Shown here piece after piece: positions 59,597 through 64,000 of a stretch of DNA of 64,000 nt. The notes under the pieces were generated by a model. That model was not told the origin of the DNA and did no database searches. It saw only the letters and a list, made by a program, of their open reading frames with translations. How positions within the stretch are numbered: position 1 is the stretch's first letter; every line of letters starts with the position of its first letter. Origin of the DNA: Comamonas thiooxydans (GTDB lineage Bacteria > Pseudomonadota > Gammaproteobacteria > Burkholderiales > Burkholderiaceae_C); contig NZ_BBVD01000004.1 of assembly GCF_000964545.1 (NCBI RefSeq), forward strand, positions 434,001 to 498,000. The letters are read 5' to 3'. The translations under genes and the position numbers were made by a program.

Positions 59597-60247
59597 TCAG
59601 GCCTTGCGGCTGGAGGCGACCAGCGCATTGACCACGCGCAGCACATTCTCCATATTGCCGGCCTTGGTGCCGTCCGTGTAGTAGCGGCCGGCCACACCCA
59701 TGGCGGGCACGCCTTCCACGTCATATTCGTTTTGCAGCTGAGCGGCCTTGCGCGCCTGATTGGCCACGGTGAAGGAGTTGTAGACCTCCTTGAACTTGGC
59801 CAGATCCACGCCCTGCTTGCCGACCCAGTCAAAGATGGCGTCATCGGTCTTGAGCAGATTGCGATCCACGTGGATGGTGCGGAACACCTTGGCATGCAGC
59901 TGGGGCAGCAGGTTCATGCCCTCCAGGGCGTAGTACAGCTTTTGCTGTGGCACGAAAGAGGCATTGAAAGCCACGGGCACGCGGCGCACCACCACATCGG
60001 CAGGCTGGCTCTTTGCCCAGGCTTCGAACTGGGGCTCGAAGGCATTGCAATGCGGGCAGCTGTACCAGAAGAACTCGACCACCTCGACCTTGCCGGCCGG
60101 CGCGCTCACGCTGGCGGGCTTGCCGAGCTTGATGTAGTCCTTGCCTTCCTTGGGCGCAGCGCCCTGGGCCCAGCTGGAGGAGGCACCCAGAGTCAGGGCA
60201 CCGGCAGCAGCTGCCGAGGCAGCCAGAGAGAATTCGCGACGTTTCAT
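59597..60247 (-). CDS. dsbA: Thiol:disulphide oxidoreductase DsbA
   Basis: 216 residues. The active site is Cys64-Pro-His-Cys67 (WYSCPHCNAFEP), the typical DsbA redox pair, followed by the helical insertion and the cis-Pro loop VEGVPAMGVAG. It oxidises thiols of secreted proteins. Its export signal is unusual: MKRREFSLAASAAA carries a twin-arginine motif (RREFSL), with cleavage near SWAQ. It is downstream of the SPOR gene. Confidence 0.92.
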   Translation of the reverse strand: MKRREFSLAASAAAAGALTLGASSSWAQGAAPKEGKDYIKLGKPASVSAPAGKVEVVEFFWYSCPHCNAFEPQFEAWAKSQPADVVVRRVPVAFNASFVPQQKLYYALEGMNLLPQLHAKVFRTIHVDRNLLKTDDAIFDWVGKQGVDLAKFKEVYNSFTVANQARKAAQLQNEYDVEGVPAMGVAGRYYTDGTKAGNMENVLRVVNALVASSRKA

Positions 60248-60343
60248 CTAAACAAACTCCTGTATCAGGTCTGCAGTATCAGAGCCAACAGGCCCAAAAA
60301 AGTTCAGCGTTGTCAAAACTACCAATGGCACAAGCCAGAGGCC

Positions 60344-60402
60344 TCAAGCAAGGGCCGCCCCGCAGCTAAGCTGCAGTCCCCCGGCGCGCAGCGCCTCAGG
60401 GG
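60344..60402 (-). repeat. Stop-codon-linked dispersed repeat, family A (copy A6)
   Basis: Starts five bases after the SPOR-gene stop with CCCCTGAGGCGCTGCGCG and ends with CTTAGCTGCGGGGCGGCCC and TTGCTTGAGG. It fills most of the gap to dsbA. Confidence 0.82.
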
Positions 60403-60407
60403 TCTTG

Positions 60408-61109
60408 TTATCTGGCCGCGCGCACCAGAGTCGAGTCCACGCCCGCACCGTCGAGCTTGCCCTTGAGCTGCTCGGCGTCGTCACGCTTGCTGAACGGCCC
60501 CACGCGCACGCGGAAAACGGTGATGCCGTTCTGCTCACGCTCGCTGATGCGCGACTCCCAGCCCAGCATGGCCAGCTTGGCACGCTGCGCTTCCGCTTCG
60601 CTCTGGCCGCGGAAAGCACCGGCCTGCACAAAGTAGTTGAACGCAGAGTCCGAAGAGGATGCCGTCTGCGCGGCCGCCTTTTCCTTGTCTGCACGCGCCT
60701 TGTCTGCCTTGTCGGCGGCGGCGGAGCGCTCCTTGACCAGATCACCCAGCGGATCACCCGATGCGGACTTGGCAGGCTTCTCCGGCGTAGAGGGCGGCGG
60801 CGTGGTGACTCCGCCGGTTGCAGTAGGTTGTACCGCAGGTGTGGGCGGCGACACTGTCACATCGCTTGGAGGAACTGGTGGTGTCACCGGGGGCGGTGCA
60901 GGCTGGCGGCTCTGCAGCGGTGCGTTGGGGTCCCAGTTCTTGTTGCGCTCGGCCTCGGCCGCATCGCGCTGAGTGTTGTTTCCACCCTTGTTGAGGAAGG
61001 GCACCGGCACCTTGGTCACATAGATGGCCACGGCCAGGGCCGCAGCCAGACCGATGACCATGCCAAAGATAAGCCCCAGGATGGTTCCACCGCGTTGCTG
61101 GTTCTTCAT
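60408..61109 (-). CDS. SPOR-domain membrane protein (FtsN-like)
   Basis: 233 residues: a short cytoplasmic start, one membrane helix (about 9-31), a Pro-rich linker with PPTP and PPSTPEKP runs, and a C-terminal SPOR domain (FNYFVQAGAFRGQSEAEAQ, FRVRVGPFSKRDDAEQLKG) that binds denuded septal peptidoglycan. This is the FtsN-type layout found in betaproteobacteria between argS and dsbA. It is expected to work at the division site. Confidence 0.86.
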   Translation of the reverse strand: MKNQQRGGTILGLIFGMVIGLAAALAVAIYVTKVPVPFLNKGGNNTQRDAAEAERNKNWDPNAPLQSRQPAPPPVTPPVPPSDVTVSPPTPAVQPTATGGVTTPPPSTPEKPAKSASGDPLGDLVKERSAAADKADKARADKEKAAAQTASSSDSAFNYFVQAGAFRGQSEAEAQRAKLAMLGWESRISEREQNGITVFRVRVGPFSKRDDAEQLKGKLDGAGVDSTLVRAAR

Positions 61110-61210
61110 ATCAGTCGCTTAACGCTTTCTGCTTCAGTTATTCCATTCTCAGATCCATCGACCCCTGACAGGCAAGGCTGGCAAGGCGACCGATGGACAG
61201 GAAACTGGGA

Positions 61211-62920
61211 TTACATGCGCTCGGGTGCACTCACACCCAGCACCGCCAGACCATTGTGCAACACCTGAGCCGTGGCAGCGACCAGGGCCAGACGTGCGAG
61301 CTTGACCTTTTCGTCGTCCACCAGGATGCGCTCTGCGTCGTAGTAGCTGTGATAGCTGGAGGCCAGATCGCGCAGGTAGAAGGTCACGTCGTGCGGTGCG
61401 TTGCCTTCGGCAGCAGCAGTCAGCATCTCGGGGTACTTGGCCAGCAGCAGCATCAGCGCCTGGGCCTGCGGGCCTTCCAGAGCGGATAGGTCCACATCCT
61501 TGAGTGCCGCCAGACCTGCACCGCCGGCCTCCTGCCAGGCGCGCAGCACGGACTGGATGCGCGCATGGGCATACTGCACGTAGTACACGGGGTTGTCGTT
61601 GTTCTGGGCCACGGCCAGATCCACGTCGAAGGTGTACTCGGTGTCGGGCTTGCGCGAGAGCAGGAAGAAGCGCACGGCATCCTTGCTGGTCCACTCGATC
61701 AGATCGCGCAGCGTGACGTAGGAGCCGGCGCGCTTGCTGATCTTGACCTCTTCGCCGTTGCGCACCACGCGCACCATGGTGTGCAGCACGTAGTCGGGAT
61801 AGCCCTCGGGGATGCCTACATCGGCAGCCTGCAGGCCGGCACGCACGCGGGCAATGGTGCCGTGGTGGTCCGTACCCTGAATGTTCACCACCTTGGTGAA
61901 GCCACGCTTGAACTTCTGGATGTGATAGGCCACATCGGGCACAAAGTAGGTGTAGCCGCCGTCAGTCTTGCGCATCACGCGGTCTTTGTCGTCGCCGTAG
62001 TCGGTGGACCTGAGCCACAGCGCGCCGTCCTGCTCATAGGTCTTGCCGTTGGCGATCAGGCGGTTGACCGTCGCTTCGACATGACCGTTTTCATAGAGGC
62101 TGGACTCGAGGTAGTACTCGTCGAACTTGAGGTTGAAGGCCTGCAGGTCCTTGTCCTGCTCGTTGCGCAGATACGCCACGGCGAACTGGCGGATGTTGTC
62201 GTAATCCTCGACATCGCCGTTGGCGGTGAACTCGCGGTCATCGGCCTTGATGGTTTCCTTGGCCAGGAAAGCCTTGGCGATGTCGGCAATGTAGTCGCCG
62301 TTGTAGAAATTCTTGGCCAGCGGGTTTTCGCTGTCGGTGGGCCAGCATTCGTCACCGGGCTTGAAGCCCTTGGCGCGCAGCTGGGTGCTCTTGGTCAGGG
62401 TGTCGATCTGCACGCCCGCGTCGTTGTAATAGAACTCGCGGTGAACCTTCCAGCCCTGGGTGGAATAGAGGTTGCTGATGGCGTCGCCGATCGCAGCCTG
62501 GCGGCCATGGCCCACATGCAGAGGACCGGTGGGGTTGGCGGAGACGAACTCGACGAGGATGTTTTCACCGCGATCGGCCTGGTAGCCGAACTTCTGGGCT
62601 TGCGCCAGCACTTCGCGCACCACCTCCTGCTTGGCAGCAGGCTTGAGGCGGATGTTGAGAAAGCCCGGACCCGCGATTTCAATCGCATCCACCCACTGCT
62701 GGAAGGCGGCTGTAGCCTCCAGCGCGGTCTTGAGCTGCTCGCCCAGGGCGCGCGGGTTGGCCTTCAGAGGCTTGGCCAGCTGCATGGCCGCCGTGCAGGC
62801 GAAATCGCCATGGGCTGCCACTTTGGGGTTTTCAAACGCAGCGCGTGCGCCGGCGCCGGGCGAGAGTGTTTCGAGCTCAGCAGCCAGGGCTGCGAGCAAT
62901 TCCTGTTTGACGGAGAGCAT
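61211..62920 (-). CDS. argS: Arginyl-tRNA synthetase
   Basis: 569 residues, class I synthetase: HIGH-type motif NPTGPLHVGHGRQAAIG, the KMSKS-like VKISKRAGSYV, an N-terminal arginine-specific domain and a C-terminal anticodon-binding DALR domain (LASSYHSYYDAERIL, ALLAATAQVLHNGLAVLG in similar form). It charges tRNA-Arg. Head of the argS-SPOR-dsbA transcript. Confidence 0.97.
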   Translation of the reverse strand: MLSVKQELLAALAAELETLSPGAGARAAFENPKVAAHGDFACTAAMQLAKPLKANPRALGEQLKTALEATAAFQQWVDAIEIAGPGFLNIRLKPAAKQEVVREVLAQAQKFGYQADRGENILVEFVSANPTGPLHVGHGRQAAIGDAISNLYSTQGWKVHREFYYNDAGVQIDTLTKSTQLRAKGFKPGDECWPTDSENPLAKNFYNGDYIADIAKAFLAKETIKADDREFTANGDVEDYDNIRQFAVAYLRNEQDKDLQAFNLKFDEYYLESSLYENGHVEATVNRLIANGKTYEQDGALWLRSTDYGDDKDRVMRKTDGGYTYFVPDVAYHIQKFKRGFTKVVNIQGTDHHGTIARVRAGLQAADVGIPEGYPDYVLHTMVRVVRNGEEVKISKRAGSYVTLRDLIEWTSKDAVRFFLLSRKPDTEYTFDVDLAVAQNNDNPVYYVQYAHARIQSVLRAWQEAGGAGLAALKDVDLSALEGPQAQALMLLLAKYPEMLTAAAEGNAPHDVTFYLRDLASSYHSYYDAERILVDDEKVKLARLALVAATAQVLHNGLAVLGVSAPERM

Positions 62921-63236
62921 CGCGGGATTTTACGTGCCGGATTCAAGTCCTGCCGAATCGCTGGCGCCACACCCTTGTTCCTGGGCCGGTTCACAGGCTG
63001 CAGGGCGGTATCCGCATGTTTCGCCGGCCACACCCAGTCATTGCGCAAATGGAAGTCATTCTCGCTTGAACCCCGAATGCAGGCCATGCCCACGTTCAGC
63101 GGCGAGCTCAGCCGCGGGTGGAGCCTGTTTGCCGGCTACACCTTCAACCGCAACACCTGCGAGCGCGACATCAACCACCAGGATCTGGCTGTGATGCTGA
63201 CGCTGCGCGGCACGTTCTGAATGCCGCAGACGTGAA
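62921..63236. other. Intergenic region holding a receptor remnant
   Basis: About 300 bp between argS and the DUF2214 gene. Apart from the TonB-receptor fragment at 63077-63220 and the following terminator, no gene is seen. The left part likely contains the argS promoter. Confidence 0.55.
63077..63220 (+). pseudogene. Remnant of a TonB-dependent siderophore receptor
   Basis: The reading frame gives SRGWSLFAGYTFNRNTCER, a barrel stretch typical of FpvA/FhuE-type receptors, joined within a few residues to a C-terminus LAVMLTLRGTF. The middle of the barrel and all upstream parts are missing, so an internal deletion left only two joined pieces. No promoter or signal sequence is present. Confidence 0.55.
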
Positions 63237-63260
63237 AAAGGCCGCTTTGCAGCGGCCTTT
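63237..63260 (-). terminator. Intrinsic terminator of the DUF2214 gene
   Basis: Ten-base arms AAAGGCCGCT and AGCGGCCTTT with a TTGC loop, and extra T bases on the minus-strand side. It lies 25 bp past the stop of the gene at 63285. Confidence 0.85.
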
Positions 63261-63284
63261 GTCTTTTGCGGGGTCTGGCGCAGA

Positions 63285-63731
63285 TTACATGCCGCGCGCC
63301 CAGAAGATGGCAACTACGGCGATCACCGGCACCACATGGCCCTGCCACATCACCCATTTGCGGGTCTGCTTGATTTCCTCGGGCGGCGGCAGCTGACCGC
63401 TTGCATCCAGCGCCTTCTTCCAGCGGCGGAAGGTCAGCGTGGGCTTGAGCGAGAGCAAAAAGGCGATGACGAACAGCGTCATCTTGAGGTGGAACAGCGG
63501 CGAGGCCGTATAGGCCCCCATGCCCTTGACGCCCCAGACCAGGCGCGCGATGCCGGTCAACAGCAGGACGATGGCGGCAATGCCGTAGATCATGTCCAGC
63601 CTGGCCAGGCGCTGCACCACGGCGGCATTCATCCATTCCACACGGCACAGGGCGGCCTGGCTGGTCAGAAACACCACCAGGGTCAGGATCGCCAGCAGAT
63701 GGGCGCTGGCAAGAACAGCTTCAAAGGTCAT
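63285..63731 (-). CDS. DUF2214-family membrane protein
   Basis: 148 residues with four hydrophobic helices (about 5-25, 48-68, 80-97, 128-146) and the pattern LARLDMIYGIAAIVLLLTG followed by SPLFHLKMTLFVIAFLLS. This matches the DUF2214 family of small inner-membrane proteins, some related in layout to CopD. Function unknown. Single gene. Confidence 0.8.
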   Translation of the reverse strand: MTFEAVLASAHLLAILTLVVFLTSQAALCRVEWMNAAVVQRLARLDMIYGIAAIVLLLTGIARLVWGVKGMGAYTASPLFHLKMTLFVIAFLLSLKPTLTFRRWKKALDASGQLPPPEEIKQTRKWVMWQGHVVPVIAVVAIFWARGM

Positions 63732-63815
63732 GGCTTCACAGTAGAAAAAAGGACGGGTTCAGCGGCCTGTATCAGGCCACGGCGACCGGTCCATTGTCTA
63801 CCGTTTCAGGCCCGC

Positions 63816-64000
63816 TCAGATATCCACGCCGAGACGAAAGAAGTCCGGCTGGTTGTAGTGGTGCTTGAGGTAGTCGATCCACATGCGCACGCGCAGCGGC
63901 ATGTGCTTGCGCTGGGGGAAGACCACGAAGATGCCGTTGGGCGGCGCGGCAAACTCTTCCAGCACGGGCACGAGGCGGCCGGCGGCGATCTCGGCCTCCA
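63816..64000 (-). CDS. LysR-family regulator (C-terminal part only)
   Basis: The minus strand is open from the right edge to a TGA at 63816-63818. The readable end is EFAAPPNGIFVVFPQRKHM, then PLRVRMWIDYLKHHY, typical of the final helix and strand of LysR-type effector domains (the P-x-R-x-x-x-D-x-L segment). The DNA-binding part lies outside the window, so the target is unknown. Confidence 0.85.
   Translation of the reverse strand, partial: EAEIAAGRLVPVLEEFAAPPNGIFVVFPQRKHMPLRVRMWIDYLKHHYNQPDFFRLGVDI

Noticed and set aside
61565..63220. 551-codon plus-strand frame opposite argS
   Set aside because: Only its last 48 codons look like protein (receptor remnant); the rest is antisense to argS.

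Overview
The window looks like a 64 kb piece of chromosome from a high-GC betaproteobacterium of the family Comamonadaceae, most likely a Comamonas-type organism. This rests on protein families (three Bug-type tripartite tricarboxylate receptors, LptA-LptB-RpoN order, argS-SPOR-dsbA order, Comamonadaceae-style urea and urease genes) and on two short dispersed repeat families of the kind seen in such genomes. No rRNA, tRNA, CRISPR array, insertion sequence or phage was seen.

Layout. 1-5130: end of a Tad/Flp pilus cluster on the minus strand (flp pilin, TadV-type prepilin peptidase, TadE-like pseudopilin, CpaB/RcpC, CpaC/RcpA secretin, CpaE/TadZ running off the left edge); the pilin and peptidase genes are strikingly AT-rich. 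5130-16020: an XRE regulator, a YecA/SEC-C protein, an FMN-binding glutamate-synthase-like protein, a kinase-fold protein, then a C4-dicarboxylate module: dctA, a divergent DctB-like hybrid histidine kinase and, a little further on, a LuxR-type response regulator, with three small genes between. 16128-26008: a catabolic cluster with two Bug receptors, a DUF2783 protein, an FAD aromatic monooxygenase, a metallo-beta-lactamase-fold protein with an altered metal motif, two IclR regulators and a self-sufficient cytochrome P450 fused to a phthalate-type reductase.

27434-46981: a nitrogen and nickel locus. It holds ureD, a Bug receptor with a TauD/TfdA dioxygenase, the urea ABC transporter urtABCDE, a TonB-dependent receptor with a DUF4198 periplasmic protein (a probable nickel uptake pair), and ureA-hupE/ureJ-ureB-lysE-ureC-ureE-ureF-abm-ureG. 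Both urtA and ureA are preceded by close to perfect sigma-54 (-24/-12) promoters with NtrC-type GCAC-N7-GTGC sites upstream, and rpoN itself is in the window. The system can be read as nitrogen-limitation control of urea import, urea hydrolysis and possibly nickel supply.

47000-55040: a small transcription unit with promoter, start-site palindrome, 25-codon ORF and terminator; a GNAT acetyltransferase; DAHP synthase; a SugE/Gdx guanidinium exporter with a two-hairpin guanidine-II riboswitch in its leader; an SDR; a FosA-type fosfomycin transferase; a PIN protein coupled to a THUMP RNA methyltransferase; CsaA; and a DUF711 protein. 55174-64000: an LpxO-like hydroxylase, rpoN, lptB, lptA, dsbA, a SPOR protein, argS, a TonB-receptor remnant, a DUF2214 membrane protein and the end of a LysR regulator.

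The most notable signals outside genes are the paired sigma-54/NtrC promoters, the guanidine-II riboswitch with a stable linker hairpin, the orphan small transcription unit, and a repeat family whose copies sit directly behind stop codons in one fixed orientation. All functional calls come from reading the sequence and from knowledge of the families; nothing was searched or computed.
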